The notes under the pieces are model-generated. The model did no database searches. It saw only the letters and a program-made list of their open reading frames with translations, and was not told the origin of the DNA. Of a DNA stretch of 64,000 nt, positions 44,124-53,305 are shown one piece after another; within the stretch, counting starts at the first letter, position 1; each line of letters opens with the position of its first letter. A program made the translations under genes and the position numbers. The DNA lies in NCBI RefSeq assembly GCF_965262965.1, contig NZ_OZ253573.1, positions 248,001 to 312,000 on the forward strand, given 5' to 3'. This stretch comes from Poriferisodalis sp965262965. GTDB taxonomy: Bacteria > Actinomycetota > Acidimicrobiia > Acidimicrobiales > Poriferisodalaceae.

Positions 44124-45748
44124 CACCTCGTCCGGCGCGCCGGGCTCCCCAAAAAGACAGATTGCGCCGCTTGGTGGTGCGTGCGGCCAGAGCAGCCGAT
44201 GGGGCACTGCGAAATTGGGCCCGAGGCCCGTACGAATCGACGTTGGCCGTGACCGTCCTCGTCGTGCTGACGAGCTCGCTGCCGGTATTCGCCGCATGTG
44301 CCGCATTCGATTGGCTCGTGGGCGATCGAGTCGCTGCGAGCGGTGTGCGCGGATCCGACGCCGTCCAACTGATCGCAGCGGGTCTCGTCATTGCTGCGGT
44401 AGCGCTCGGCCTGCTGCGGTTGTGTCGATTTGAACGGCGCATCACCGAACGCCAAACACTGACCGCCTTGGCGCTCGCTGCGTTCGCTGCCGTCGCAGCG
44501 GTCGCTGTCGCGCATGTCGCGACCGGCGCAGTCCCGCCATCAGCGTTGGCTACTGCGTTTGCGGAGGCCGCAGCCACGGTCACCGGCACCAATACCACCA
44601 GCCTGCCCCCCCAAAACCTCGGTGCAGGAATGCTGGCACTGCGGGCATTCGGCCAGTGGCTGGGCGCCGCAGCTTTCATCATGGTCTTGGTCCGCGTGCT
44701 TCCGCACTTGGGCGTCGGCGGCTTGGATTCCGACGGAGGAGTGGCGACCCGCTCGGCACGGCGACTTGCCCCCCGCAGCGCCGGCACGACGGGCCGGCTG
44801 CTGCTGCTCTACGGCGCGCTGACTGTGGCGACATGGATCGGATATTCGTTGGCGGGAATGCCAGTGCTGCAGAGCGGTTTGCATGCGCTGACCACAGTGT
44901 CGACCGGCGGTTTCTCGACCCAAGCCGGCTCGATAGGTGCCTACGGATCCGGCGCGGTGGAGTGGGTCGCCATCTTCGGGATGGCAGCCGGCGGGGTCAG
45001 CTTGCCCCTCATGTTCTTGGCCATCAGGCGACGGGATCCGGCTCGATTTGTGCGCAGCTACGAATTCCGGCTCTACGTGACGATCATCGTGTTCGTGGCT
45101 GCGGGGATCGCTTTGTGGACGGACGGCGACTTCGGCGCGGATCAGATTCGAGGGGCACTGTTTGCCGCTGTTTCTGCCATCTCGACGACAGGCTTTGAGA
45201 CGCTGTCAATCGTCGGTCTGTCCGCGAGCAGCCAAGCACTGCTGGTGCTGCTCATGCTCATCGGCGGCATGAGCGCCTCTGTGGCGGGCGGCTTCAAGGT
45301 CGTGCGCCTGTTGACACTGGTGTCATACATCGGTCGGGAACTTCGCAGGGCCGTACATCCGCCATTGGCCGAACGGTTGCACCTGGGGCGTTCGACGATT
45401 TCGGAATCCACGATGGGCCGCATCATCGGCGAGTTGCTCCTGGCCACGCTGCTCGTGATCCCGGCATCGGTTGCCCTTGCTGCGAGCGGTCTCGGTGTCG
45501 TCGACGCTCTGTCGTATGCCGTGTCAATGTTGTCCAACGTCGGACCGGCGCTCGGTGCCGCAGGCTCAACCGGACATCTGGAAGCGCTCGACTCGCTGGG
45601 TCGCGTGACCGCGGGCCTGTTGATGCTTCTCGGCCGAGTGTCGGTCACCGCCATGGTGGTTGCGCTCACCGTCGCGGTCTACCCAGCAGCCAGCGCAGCC
45701 CGCCATGGCCCCTGGCGTCGACGCAAGGTGTACGGGATGCGGGTGTGA
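44120..45748 (+). CDS. trkH: TrkH family K+ transporter, first copy
   Basis: A 542-residue membrane channel subunit with four pore-loop repeats. Selectivity-type segments include ALTTVSTGGFSTQAGS and AVSAISTTGFETLSIVG, then LIGGMSASVAGGFKVVRLL. It has about ten membrane helices. The N-terminal 100 residues hold extra helices, common in actinobacterial TrkH. It couples to trkA (GTGA) and at its own stop to a mini-ORF (TGATG). The 3' end is part of a 71-bp repeat. Confidence 0.9.
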   Translation: MTPRPARRAPQKDRLRRLVVRAARAADGALRNWARGPYESTLAVTVLVVLTSSLPVFAACAAFDWLVGDRVAASGVRGSDAVQLIAAGLVIAAVALGLLRLCRFERRITERQTLTALALAAFAAVAAVAVAHVATGAVPPSALATAFAEAAATVTGTNTTSLPPQNLGAGMLALRAFGQWLGAAAFIMVLVRVLPHLGVGGLDSDGGVATRSARRLAPRSAGTTGRLLLLYGALTVATWIGYSLAGMPVLQSGLHALTTVSTGGFSTQAGSIGAYGSGAVEWVAIFGMAAGGVSLPLMFLAIRRRDPARFVRSYEFRLYVTIIVFVAAGIALWTDGDFGADQIRGALFAAVSAISTTGFETLSIVGLSASSQALLVLLMLIGGMSASVAGGFKVVRLLTLVSYIGRELRRAVHPPLAERLHLGRSTISESTMGRIIGELLLATLLVIPASVALAASGLGVVDALSYAVSMLSNVGPALGAAGSTGHLEALDSLGRVTAGLLMLLGRVSVTAMVVALTVAVYPAASAARHGPWRRRKVYGMRV

Positions 45749-45819
45749 TGAGCCTCAATGCAAGCGTCGACGCCAACTTGAACCCTGGTCGACGCAAGGT
45801 GTACGGGATGCGGGTGTGA
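45748..45819 (+). CDS. Mini-ORF 1 in the 71-bp repeat (23 residues)
   Basis: ATG 45748 overlaps the TGA of the first trkH (TGATG). The frame reads MSLNASVDANLNPG and then the same RRKVYGMRV tail as TrkH, ending at TGA 45817-45819. It could serve as a translational relay rather than encode a functional peptide. It is absent from typical trk operons. Confidence 0.45.
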   Translation: MSLNASVDANLNPGRRKVYGMRV

Positions 45820-45890
45820 TGAGCCTCAATGCAAGCGTCGACGCCAACTTGAACCCTGGTCGACGCAAGGTGTACGGGATGCGGATGTAA
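45819..45890 (+). CDS. Mini-ORF 2 in the 71-bp repeat (23 residues)
   Basis: ATG 45819 overlaps the stop of mini-ORF 1. The peptide is the same except for a final Met (RRKVYGMRM). Its TAA (45888-45890) shares its last A with the ATG of the second trkH (TAATG). With mini-ORF 1 it forms an unbroken stop/start chain between the two trkH genes. Confidence 0.45.
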   Translation: MSLNASVDANLNPGRRKVYGMRM

Positions 45891-47461
45891 TGAGGGCTGC
45901 GGCTGGCGTGCTCGGGGGACCCATCGAGTCGACTCCGGTGCGGGTCAGCGGTGCGGCGCTGCTCTTTGTCGCTGTCGGCATGGCGCTGTCTGCAGCGGTC
46001 GCCCGGGTGGATGGAGGCGGAGGCACGTTGGCGCTGTTGGTGTCTGCGGGCCTCACTGCCGCCATAGGCAGCCTGATGATGGGCGGGTCGGTCGTGTCGG
46101 CTCGCGCAGATTCGCCGCTGGCGTTCGCGGCGGTGGCGTGGGCCTGGCTGGCGGTCTCAATTGCCGGCGCCTTGCCGTTCCTGCTCGGGGGAGTGATTCC
46201 TTGGAGCCAGCTGGACAATGCCCTGTTCGAGTCGATCTCGGGTTTCACCTGCACAGGAGCCACGATCCTCGCGGACATCGACGCGGTGCCCGCTGGAATT
46301 CTCTTCTTCCGGAGCATGATCCAGTGGTTCGGCGGCATGGGTCTCATCGTGCTCGCGGTCGGCGTGCTGCCAGCGCTGAAGGTCGGAGGGCTCGAACTCA
46401 TCGCGAACGAAGCACCCGGCCCGACTGCGGACCGCCTCACGCCACGCATCGCCGAGACAGCGAGGCGCTTGTGGATGCTCTACGGCGGGCTGACGCTGGC
46501 CGTTGCAATCGCGCTCGTGATCGCAGGCATGAGCCTGTTCGATGCGGTGGCGCACGCATTCACGACGGTTGCGACCGGTGGGTACTCCACGCATTCGGCT
46601 TCGATTGCCTACTTCGACTCGATTGGGATCGAGCTGGTGCTCATTGTCGGGATGTTGGTGTGCGCCGCGAACTTCTCGGTGCACTGGCACACGATCATGC
46701 GTACTCGTTCGATGCTGCGGGGATACTCGGAATTGCGCTGGTACCTCGGGTTGGTCGGCGCAGCGTTGCTGATGCTGGTGTGGCTGAATTCGCCGAACAT
46801 GAGCTTCGGCACGAACGTTCGCGAGTCGCTCTTCTATGCCGTGTCGCTGGGGACGAGCACCGGGTTCGGCACGGCCGATTACACCCATCCGGTGTTCTGG
46901 GCCCCGGCAACCCACTTGGTGCTGTTGGTGCTGATGCTGGTCGGTGGGATGACCGGCTCGACGGCCGGAGGCATGAAGGTGCTGCGGCTGCAGGTGGTGA
47001 CGCGCTCTGCGGCGCGCGAGGTGATCCGTGCTCGTCACCCCAATGCCGTCCTGCCGATGCGAATCGGAGACACCGTTGTCGCCGAAGACATCGCAGCGCG
47101 GGCGCTGGGTTTCGTGCTGCTGTACCTCGGACTGATCATCGCCGGCGGTGTGATGATGACCGCGCTCGGAGCCGATCTCGAGACCGGCTTCTCAGGTGCA
47201 GTGTCAGCTATCGGCAATGCGGGCCCGGCACTGGGCGATGCCGGCCCAACGTCAACTGCGTTGGCATTCCCGCGGGAATCCAGACCGGTCCTGATGGCGC
47301 TCATGCTGTTCGGGCGGCTCGAGGTGTTCCCGACGATGTTGATGTTCGTTGCAGCGTTACGGGCGACGACGCGGTCGCGGCATGGACGTCTGGGGAATCG
47401 GCGGCTTCTGCGGCGATCCGAGCACTGGTTCAGCCGGTCGCAGCGGCGCTCTGGGAATTGA
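45890..47461 (+). CDS. trkH: TrkH family K+ transporter, second copy
   Basis: A 523-residue TrkH/KtrB channel protein. The pore segments are ESISGFTCTGATIL, TTVATGGYSTHSASI, AVSLGTSTGFGTADYTH and AVSAIGNAGPALGDAG. The helix-loop LVGGMTGSTAGGMKVLRLQV contains the intramembrane loop. It is closer to the canonical TrkH than copy 1, so the pair is an old paralogy or independent acquisition rather than a fresh duplication. The start is coupled to mini-ORF 2. The last 32 nt overlap the convergent lipoprotein gene. Confidence 0.92.
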   Translation: MRAAAGVLGGPIESTPVRVSGAALLFVAVGMALSAAVARVDGGGGTLALLVSAGLTAAIGSLMMGGSVVSARADSPLAFAAVAWAWLAVSIAGALPFLLGGVIPWSQLDNALFESISGFTCTGATILADIDAVPAGILFFRSMIQWFGGMGLIVLAVGVLPALKVGGLELIANEAPGPTADRLTPRIAETARRLWMLYGGLTLAVAIALVIAGMSLFDAVAHAFTTVATGGYSTHSASIAYFDSIGIELVLIVGMLVCAANFSVHWHTIMRTRSMLRGYSELRWYLGLVGAALLMLVWLNSPNMSFGTNVRESLFYAVSLGTSTGFGTADYTHPVFWAPATHLVLLVLMLVGGMTGSTAGGMKVLRLQVVTRSAAREVIRARHPNAVLPMRIGDTVVAEDIAARALGFVLLYLGLIIAGGVMMTALGADLETGFSGAVSAIGNAGPALGDAGPTSTALAFPRESRPVLMALMLFGRLEVFPTMLMFVAALRATTRSRHGRLGNRRLLRRSEHWFSRSQRRSGN

Positions 47462-48071
47462 GCGGCATCAGCTCGCCGAAGTCCTCGACCCGAAGCGCGC
47501 GGGGACGCTCGCCAAGGCGAACCTGAGCGATTGTTCCGGCCCCGTCGGGCAGCGATTGCGCCACACCCTCGAGGAAAATGAGAACTCCCTGGGTGTCACG
47601 CGCCAGTGACGAGGCGGTCAGCACAAGCTGCGCCACGGCACGGATGCGCTGCGCTCCCTCGACTTCGAAGAAGACCGAGTTCAGATGGACCGACACCACG
47701 TTGTTTCGAGACAGCTGGACGTCGACGACCTCGGTGCCCGCGGGTATTGCGGACTCGAGCCCGGTCTCGGCCTCGGCGGGTGTCGGACCCGCCAACAGAT
47801 CGTTGAGCGGCGCATCCAGGAATACAGGCGCGGCGAGCGGCCGCTGAAGTTCCACGAGGCGACCGTCGCGCAGGAAGAACACTGCATGCAGGGATGCGTC
47901 GGGTGCCGATGGGGCTCCCGAGATCGACTGGTCGTCAGGGGTGGGAAAGATGTCGGATGGCACCTCGACCGCTGACGGAGAGACATCTGTCGGCAGCCCG
48001 CAGCTGGCGAGCACAATCACGCATACGAGCAGCGCCTCCCCGCAGCGCCGTGAAACCCACAGCCGCGACAT
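47430..48071 (-). CDS. GerMN-domain lipoprotein (LpqB-like)
   Basis: A 213-residue lipoprotein. The signal peptide ends in the lipobox VLASC, followed by a linker. A GerMN domain then spans VFFLRDGRLVELQRPLAAP to RIRAVAQLVLTASSLA and VLIFLEGVAQSLPDG. In Actinobacteria the mtrAB two-component genes are followed by lpqB, which carries a GerMN domain plus a propeller; this protein has only the GerMN part. ATG 48071 shares a base with the kinase stop (TGATG); GTG 48074 is an alternative. Confidence 0.82.
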   Translation of the reverse strand: MSRLWVSRRCGEALLVCVIVLASCGLPTDVSPSAVEVPSDIFPTPDDQSISGAPSAPDASLHAVFFLRDGRLVELQRPLAAPVFLDAPLNDLLAGPTPAEAETGLESAIPAGTEVVDVQLSRNNVVSVHLNSVFFEVEGAQRIRAVAQLVLTASSLARDTQGVLIFLEGVAQSLPDGAGTIAQVRLGERPRALRVEDFGELMPLNSQSAAATG

Positions 48072-49495
48072 CACCGGTGCCCCGCGATCGGGAGCTCGAC
48101 GACGAAGCGAGCACCCCGCCGTCCGTCGGTCCTGGACTCGACGTGCACAGAGCCGCCATGGCGCCGCGTGTGCTCGTACACGAGAGCCAACCCCAGACCC
48201 GCGCCGCTGCCGGCGCCTCGCTTGCGCGCTGCGGCGCCGCGCGTGAACCGCTCGAACACCAGTTCGCGCTCGGACGGGGTGACTCCAGGCCCGGAGTCCT
48301 CGACGGCGACTCTCACGGCGTTGTCCGGGCGCGAGATCTCGACGCGGGTCGCACCGCCCCCGTGCTTTTCGGCATTGCGGAGCAGGTTGTCGAACACCTG
48401 TGCCAGACCTCGCTTGTCGCCGATCACCACAGCGTTTGCCGCTGCGGGGCTGACGTCGAGCGTGATATTGCTGTTCAACGCGCCGACTCGGTGCTGGACC
48501 AGTTCGGTGACGTTCACGAGACCGCGCTCAAAGACTGAACCGTGAGCGTCGGGCCGCGAGATCTCGAGCAGGTCCTGCACGAGCTGCTCGAAGCGGTCGA
48601 TCTCCGAGGCGAGCAGGTCGAGCGCCGTGGAACCCTGGGGCGAGAGTTCGTCCCGATGACCGTTCAAGTAATCGATGGAACTCCGAAGCGTCTGCAGGGG
48701 AGAGCGCAGCTCGTGGCTCACGTCCGACGCGAATCGTGCATCTCGTGCGATGCGTCGCTCCATCGCGTCGGCCATGTCGTTGAACGATTCCACGATGACC
48801 GCGAGATCCGGATCGTCGCTGCGTTCGACACGCGTGTCGAAGCGTCCGTGCGCGATCGAATTGGCGGCGTCGGACACGTTGGCGAGCGGCCGCAGGAGGC
48901 GGCCACCGGCCCACGCGCCGATGGCGACACCGATGAGAACGGTCAGCGCGCCGCCGAGACCGAGAATCAGTCGCAAACTTCCCAGCGTGGCCTCGATCTC
49001 GGACAGCGGGACGACCTCGAAGTACAAGGTCTCGCTGAGCTGTGAAACCGCAGCGGGACGCAGGCGAAGACCGAGCGCGAGCTGTGGCACACCGTCGAGC
49101 CGGTACCGCATCGCATAGGCACGGTTCGAGCCCTCCACGACGTTGACCAGTTCAGCGGGAAGGTCGCTGGGCACCAGCGACGGTGATCTCCAGGTGTCGG
49201 ACCCCGTGCGCACGATGGAGCGGCTGCCGCTCAGGCTCGGCAGCGACTCGAGCAAGACGGCGAAGTCCGGACTCTCAGCCCGCAGCGAGCCTTGGACCTG
49301 CTTCGCATTGGCGAAGAACTGTGCTTCGGAAGATTCTTGGCGAAGGCCCAGCATCGAGTTTCTTGACAGCCCGTAGGTGATCACCACGAGCATCGATGCC
49401 GCGATCAGCGCCCCCAAAGTGAATGCGCCGACAACACGTGCGCGCAACGGCAACCGTCGCAGAGGACGCGGCCGACGCAGCCGACGCAGCGCCAT
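48071..49495 (-). CDS. mtrB: Sensor histidine kinase (MtrB-like)
   Basis: A 474-residue membrane kinase. Membrane helix 1 is near residues 20-43, an extracellular sensor of about 130 residues follows, and helix 2 is near 173-197, then HAMP. The phospho-acceptor His is residue 261 in DVSHELRSPLQTLRSS. N-box DNLLRNAEKHGG, G1 VEDSGPGV and G2 GSGAGLGLALVYEHTRRHGG follow. Context (regulator before it, GerMN lipoprotein after it) is that of mtrA-mtrB-lpqB, which controls cell-wall and division genes. ATG 49495 is one base after the regulator stop. Confidence 0.85.
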   Translation of the reverse strand: MALRRLRRPRPLRRLPLRARVVGAFTLGALIAASMLVVITYGLSRNSMLGLRQESSEAQFFANAKQVQGSLRAESPDFAVLLESLPSLSGSRSIVRTGSDTWRSPSLVPSDLPAELVNVVEGSNRAYAMRYRLDGVPQLALGLRLRPAAVSQLSETLYFEVVPLSEIEATLGSLRLILGLGGALTVLIGVAIGAWAGGRLLRPLANVSDAANSIAHGRFDTRVERSDDPDLAVIVESFNDMADAMERRIARDARFASDVSHELRSPLQTLRSSIDYLNGHRDELSPQGSTALDLLASEIDRFEQLVQDLLEISRPDAHGSVFERGLVNVTELVQHRVGALNSNITLDVSPAAANAVVIGDKRGLAQVFDNLLRNAEKHGGGATRVEISRPDNAVRVAVEDSGPGVTPSERELVFERFTRGAAARKRGAGSGAGLGLALVYEHTRRHGGSVHVESRTDGRRGARFVVELPIAGHR

Positions 49496-49496
49496 G

Positions 49497-50177
49497 TCAA
49501 TCTCGCAGCTTGTAGCCCATGCCGCGGGCGGTGGCGACGTAGCGCGGGCTGGCGGGATCATCCTCGATCTTGAGGCGCAGCCGGCGAATGTGCACGTCCA
49601 CGAGTCGGCCATCGCCGAAGTAGTCGTATCCCCAGACACGCTCCAGCAAGTGCTCGCGACTCATGACCTTGCCAGGATTGTCGGACAGTTCGCAGAGCAG
49701 TCGGAACTCGGTCTTCGTCAGATGCAACTCGTCGCCGTTCTTTCGCACGACCCCTTCGTCGGGATAGATCTCGAGGTCGCCAATGAGTCTCGGCAGGTCA
49801 TTGCCGTCCACGGTGCGGCTTCTGCGCAGCAATGCCCTGATGCGAGCCGAAAGCTCCTTTGGCGCGAACGGCTTCGTGAGATAGTCGTCGGCGCCGGCTT
49901 CGAGTCCAGCGACGATGTCGTGAGTGTCGTCGCGCGCAGTAACCATGATGATCGGCACATGGCTTGTTCGCCGGATGGACCGGCACAGGTCGAAGCCGTC
50001 GAGTCCGGGAAGCATGATGTCGACGAGGACGACGTCGGTGTTGTCCGGACTGAAGCCCTCCAGGGCTTCTTCGCATGACTCGGCCTCGGAAACACGCCAG
50101 CCTTCGTCCTCGAGGGCCAGCCGCAGGGCCGTTCGGATTCGCTCGTCGTCCTCGACGACCAGGACGTTCGTCGTCAC
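49497..50177 (-). CDS. mtrA: OmpR/PhoB-family response regulator (MtrA-like)
   Basis: A 226-residue regulator. The receiver domain has DDER acidic residues, the phospho-Asp in VVLVDIMLPGLDGFDLC, the Thr in IIMVTARDD and the Lys in YLTKPFAPKEL. The winged helix has LHLTKTEFRLLCELSDNPGK and VDVHIRRLRLKIEDD. The start is GTG 50177 (VTTNVLVVEDDERI). It is the first gene of the operon with the kinase and lipoprotein. Confidence 0.88.
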   Translation of the reverse strand: MTTNVLVVEDDERIRTALRLALEDEGWRVSEAESCEEALEGFSPDNTDVVLVDIMLPGLDGFDLCRSIRRTSHVPIIMVTARDDTHDIVAGLEAGADDYLTKPFAPKELSARIRALLRRSRTVDGNDLPRLIGDLEIYPDEGVVRKNGDELHLTKTEFRLLCELSDNPGKVMSREHLLERVWGYDYFGDGRLVDVHIRRLRLKIEDDPASPRYVATARGMGYKLRD

Positions 50178-50275
50178 TGTGTTTCCGGTATCTCGCAGTT
50201 GCTCAATGTGTAGCCGTCGTTTCGCAGATGCTCGGTATGACTCCGTAGCTTCGCAGGTGCTCGCTGTGTCGCCGT

Positions 50276-50647
50276 CTAGGTGACGTCGTTCGTTGGATCC
50301 TTGGGGACACGGTTCGGGCGGCGACCCCACACAGATGCCTGGTCGGCCCACTCGCTCATCGAGCGAAGGACCAGTGCGGCAAGCGCGGCAACGCCGACAG
50401 CGGCGACGAGCGCACCGATCGCAGCGCTCGCCAGCGATGTGCCCGCACAGCCTTGGCTGCACGACAGCGCGCCGGTGGCGTACCCGGCGAGACCTCCGCA
50501 TACCGCGGCGATCACGATCGCCCCGAATGCGAGAGCCCGGGCGAGCACCGAGGGCAGTGCCGTCGGCGCCATCGTCAGCATCGGGGCGCCGAACCGCTCA
50601 AGCGACGCCCTGTCGCTCGCGCGCAGTTGCCGGCCGTCGTCGCTCAC
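50276..50647 (-). CDS. Small membrane protein, hypothetical
   Basis: A 123-residue protein with two or three hydrophobic segments (LARALAFGAIVIAAVCGGLA and AAIGALVAAVGVAALAALVL) separated by a loop with two cysteines (ALSCSQGCAG). It ends in a basic cytoplasmic tail. GTG 50647 starts VSDDGRQLRASDRASL. It lies 98 nt before the regulator gene on the same strand. No family is recognised. Confidence 0.55.
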   Translation of the reverse strand: MSDDGRQLRASDRASLERFGAPMLTMAPTALPSVLARALAFGAIVIAAVCGGLAGYATGALSCSQGCAGTSLASAAIGALVAAVGVAALAALVLRSMSEWADQASVWGRRPNRVPKDPTNDVT

Positions 50648-50713
50648 CGCGGCAATGGTACGGGCCACCGCGCAACTGCGTTTCGGCGGGTTCGGTCGTG
50701 GCAGACTGCCTGA

Positions 50714-51214
50714 GTGCCGCAAAACATGCACAAATGGGCTGTTGCAGGCGGCATCCTCGTGGCAGAGGACGCAGTACTGATGGTGAACAATCGGCGCCGC
50801 AACGGCAGCACCGATTGGAGTACGCCGGGCGGGGTGGTTGACCCGGGAGAGACGGTGCTGGGCGCCCTTACACGCGAGGTTGCCGAGGAGACCGGTCTGG
50901 CGGTGTCGGCGTGGGACGGGCCCTTGTACACCGTGGAGGCAGACGGACGCGACGGACCCGGCTGGATCCTGAGCGTCGAAGTGCACGAGGCTCGTGGCTG
51001 GACTGGCGAATTGGATGTCGACGATCCCGATGGCATCGTGTTCGATGCCCGTTGGGTCCCAGTACCGCAAATCTCCGAGCTCCTCACCGGTCAGTACGCG
51101 TGGTTGAGTGAGCCACTGCTCGCTTACCTGAGCGGAGACGCGCCGAGGGGTCACGAATTCCGCTACACCGTCTCGGGTGATCACCGATCCGGGCTCACGG
51201 TCACGCCTCGATAA
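50714..51214 (+). CDS. NUDIX hydrolase
   Basis: A 166-residue hydrolase of nucleoside-diphosphate-linked compounds. The Nudix box is complete, quoted as GGVVDPGETVLGALTREV followed by AEETGL, and supplies the metal-binding glutamates. The preceding strand WSTPG fixes the box. A GTG start at 50714 fits the conserved KWAVAGGILVAEDAVLMV. The substrate (damaged nucleotide, ADP-ribose or other) is unknown. Confidence 0.88.
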   Translation: MPQNMHKWAVAGGILVAEDAVLMVNNRRRNGSTDWSTPGGVVDPGETVLGALTREVAEETGLAVSAWDGPLYTVEADGRDGPGWILSVEVHEARGWTGELDVDDPDGIVFDARWVPVPQISELLTGQYAWLSEPLLAYLSGDAPRGHEFRYTVSGDHRSGLTVTPR

Positions 51215-51308
51215 GTCAGCCGCCGGGAACTGACCCCGACATATCGACACAGGCCTCGATCCGGTCAAGGCCACACTTTGGGGAGCCGAACCGAGGGGCT
51301 GGCGGTCG

Positions 51309-52688
51309 ATGACGAGCCAATCGCACGAGCCCGCCGGCACTCCGTCGGCTGACGAGCTCTCGATCTTGCACGTCGACATGGATGCCTTCTACGTCGAAGT
51401 AGAGCGCCAGCGCGATCCGTCCCTTGTCGGTCGCCCGGTCATCGTCGGCGGATCGGGCCGGCGCGGCGTGGTTGCGTCCGCGAGCTACGAAGCGCGCGCT
51501 CGAGGCGTGCGTTCCGCCATGCCCACCGCACAGGCCCGGCGACTGTGCCCATCGGCTGTCGTGGTCACGTCCGATTTCTCGGGCTATGTCGAAGCGTCTG
51601 CCGCAATAGCCGAAATATTCGAGTCGGTGACGCCGCACGTCGAGCCGATTGCGCTGGATGAGGCATTTCTCGACGTGTCCGGGGCGCACCGGTTGTTCGG
51701 GACATCTCCGGAGATCGCCTGGCACATTCGAGGCGTCATTCGCGACATCGTCGGACTGGATTGCTCGGTCGGTGTCGCGTCGACCAAGACCCTCGCGAAG
51801 CTGGCATCAGTTGCCGCCAAGCCGATCGTCAGCCCTCACGGTCCACGGCCTGGCCGAGGCGTGCGAGTGGTCGAGGCTGCCGAGCAGTTCGCGTTCCTTT
51901 GGGGGCATCGCGTGGAGGCTCTGTGGGGAGTGGGCCCGGTGACGCTGCAGCGTCTGAGAGCGATCGGCGTCGTCACGGTCGGTGATCTCGCCACGGCTCG
52001 CGTCGACACCCTCGTCGCGGCCGTCGGAGCTGCACACGGCGCCCACCTCGCCGCACTTGCGAAGGGCCGCGACGACCGGCCGGTACATCGCGGCGGGACG
52101 CCGAAATCCATCGGGCACGAAGAGACTTTCGAGTTCGATATTGCCGGCTCTCAACGGATCCGCAGCGAAACGGTTCGTCTCGCGGACGCGGTGGCATCGC
52201 GCTTGCGTGCAGCCGGCTTGTGGGGCCGCACGGTGACGGTGAAAGTGCGCTACCCGGATTTCTCGCTGCGGACGCGGGCACAGACGCTGTCGGAGCCGTT
52301 CCAGACCTCACGTACGTTGGCCGCTGTTGCTCACCGCCTGGTCGAACGGCTTGATCTGTCAGCAGGCGTACGACTCCTCGGCGTCTCGGTGTCGGGCCTC
52401 GACGACGTCGCTGCAACCGACGGCCGCCCATCGGGTTCATCGGCATCAGGTGCAGACTCACCAGCTTCGGAGACACTGCAGCTTGCGCTCGACTTGGGGC
52501 CGCAGAGTTCAGTCGCTGCGGGGCAGGAGCCCGATACGGCAAGAGGGCCGACGGGTGACACCGAGCTCGACCGACAGATTGCGGACGCTCTCGATGCAAT
52601 CCGCGCAAGATTCGGCCGCGCTTCAATTGCGCAGGGCGCCGGCACCATTCGCGACGCGGCTCCCGGCGAGCGCCGATGGGGTCATTGA
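51309..52688 (+). CDS. dinB: DNA polymerase IV (Y-family)
   Basis: A 459-residue translesion polymerase. Palm motifs are ILHVDMDAFYVEVERQRDP and IALDEAFLDVSGAHRLFG, holding the catalytic Asp/Asp-Glu. SVGVASTKTLAKLASVAAKP follows, then HhH thumb WGVGPVTLQRLRAIGVVTVG, and the little-finger domain begins near SIGHEETFEFDI. QLALDLG near the C-terminus fits a beta-clamp-binding motif. DUF3040 follows, as in many Actinobacteria. No lexA-type box was noted by eye. Confidence 0.93.
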   Translation: MTSQSHEPAGTPSADELSILHVDMDAFYVEVERQRDPSLVGRPVIVGGSGRRGVVASASYEARARGVRSAMPTAQARRLCPSAVVVTSDFSGYVEASAAIAEIFESVTPHVEPIALDEAFLDVSGAHRLFGTSPEIAWHIRGVIRDIVGLDCSVGVASTKTLAKLASVAAKPIVSPHGPRPGRGVRVVEAAEQFAFLWGHRVEALWGVGPVTLQRLRAIGVVTVGDLATARVDTLVAAVGAAHGAHLAALAKGRDDRPVHRGGTPKSIGHEETFEFDIAGSQRIRSETVRLADAVASRLRAAGLWGRTVTVKVRYPDFSLRTRAQTLSEPFQTSRTLAAVAHRLVERLDLSAGVRLLGVSVSGLDDVAATDGRPSGSSASGADSPASETLQLALDLGPQSSVAAGQEPDTARGPTGDTELDRQIADALDAIRARFGRASIAQGAGTIRDAAPGERRWGH

Positions 52689-52865
52689 TCAACGAGCAAA
52701 GGCCCGAATGTCCTGTAAATGCAGTGAACGCGAGAAGTACGGAAGAGGCTTCACGATTTACACCCCCCGTCCGTGGGACCTTTCACACCGACGCGCGTGG
52801 ATACGGTGACGGGTCCGGTCCTACACTGGCATCAGTATCGGAGAAGCAGCGTCTGGAGCCTGTGC

Positions 52866-53243
52866 GTGCCGCTCTCGGAAGACGAACAACGCATCCTGCT
52901 CGAAATCGAGAAGGACTTTTACGACAACGACCCTGAGTTCGCGCGCGAGGTCTCCGAAACCACCCTCACACGTCATGCTCTGCGCAACATCCGCTGGGCG
53001 GTGCTGACCGGCATTTTGGGACTCGTCGGCGTCGGCGTGGGCCTGCAAGTGCATTTCGCAGTTTCGTTCGGTGCATTCCTGGTGGTCTTCGTCAGCGCCG
53101 TTGTGATCGAGCGCAATGTTCGCAAGATGGGCCGGCTGGGTATCGAGAAGGTGTCCGACTCGATCGCGAAGCGAACAGGGCCCCACAGCGCCGACTCGCT
53201 CGGCGACCGGATGCGCCGCAGGTTCCGCAACAACGAGAACTAG
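52866..53243 (+). CDS. DUF3040 membrane protein
   Basis: A 125-residue protein of the actinobacterial DUF3040 family. The conserved N-terminus is PLSEDEQRILLEIEKDFYDN, the central hydrophobic hairpin is WAVLTGILGLVGVGVGL plus FAVSFGAFLVVFVSAVVI, and a basic tail follows. GTG 52866 has GGAG nine bases upstream. Members sit near mraZ and cell-wall genes but have no known function. Confidence 0.85.
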   Translation: MPLSEDEQRILLEIEKDFYDNDPEFAREVSETTLTRHALRNIRWAVLTGILGLVGVGVGLQVHFAVSFGAFLVVFVSAVVIERNVRKMGRLGIEKVSDSIAKRTGPHSADSLGDRMRRRFRNNEN

Positions 53244-53305
53244 GCCCCAAACGAGTATCGATCCAGTCGCTTTGTGACTGCGATCCCCGCTTGGGCCCGG
53301 AACAC

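Larger units (their letters stand above)
45717..45894 (+). repeat. 71-bp tandem repeat between the two trkH genes
   Basis: Units start at 45717, 45788 and 45859 (third partial, with two changes: CGGATGTAATG instead of CGGGTGTGATG). The first unit begins inside trkH copy 1 and the last runs into the start of copy 2. Full units are identical as far as read. Confidence 0.93.
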
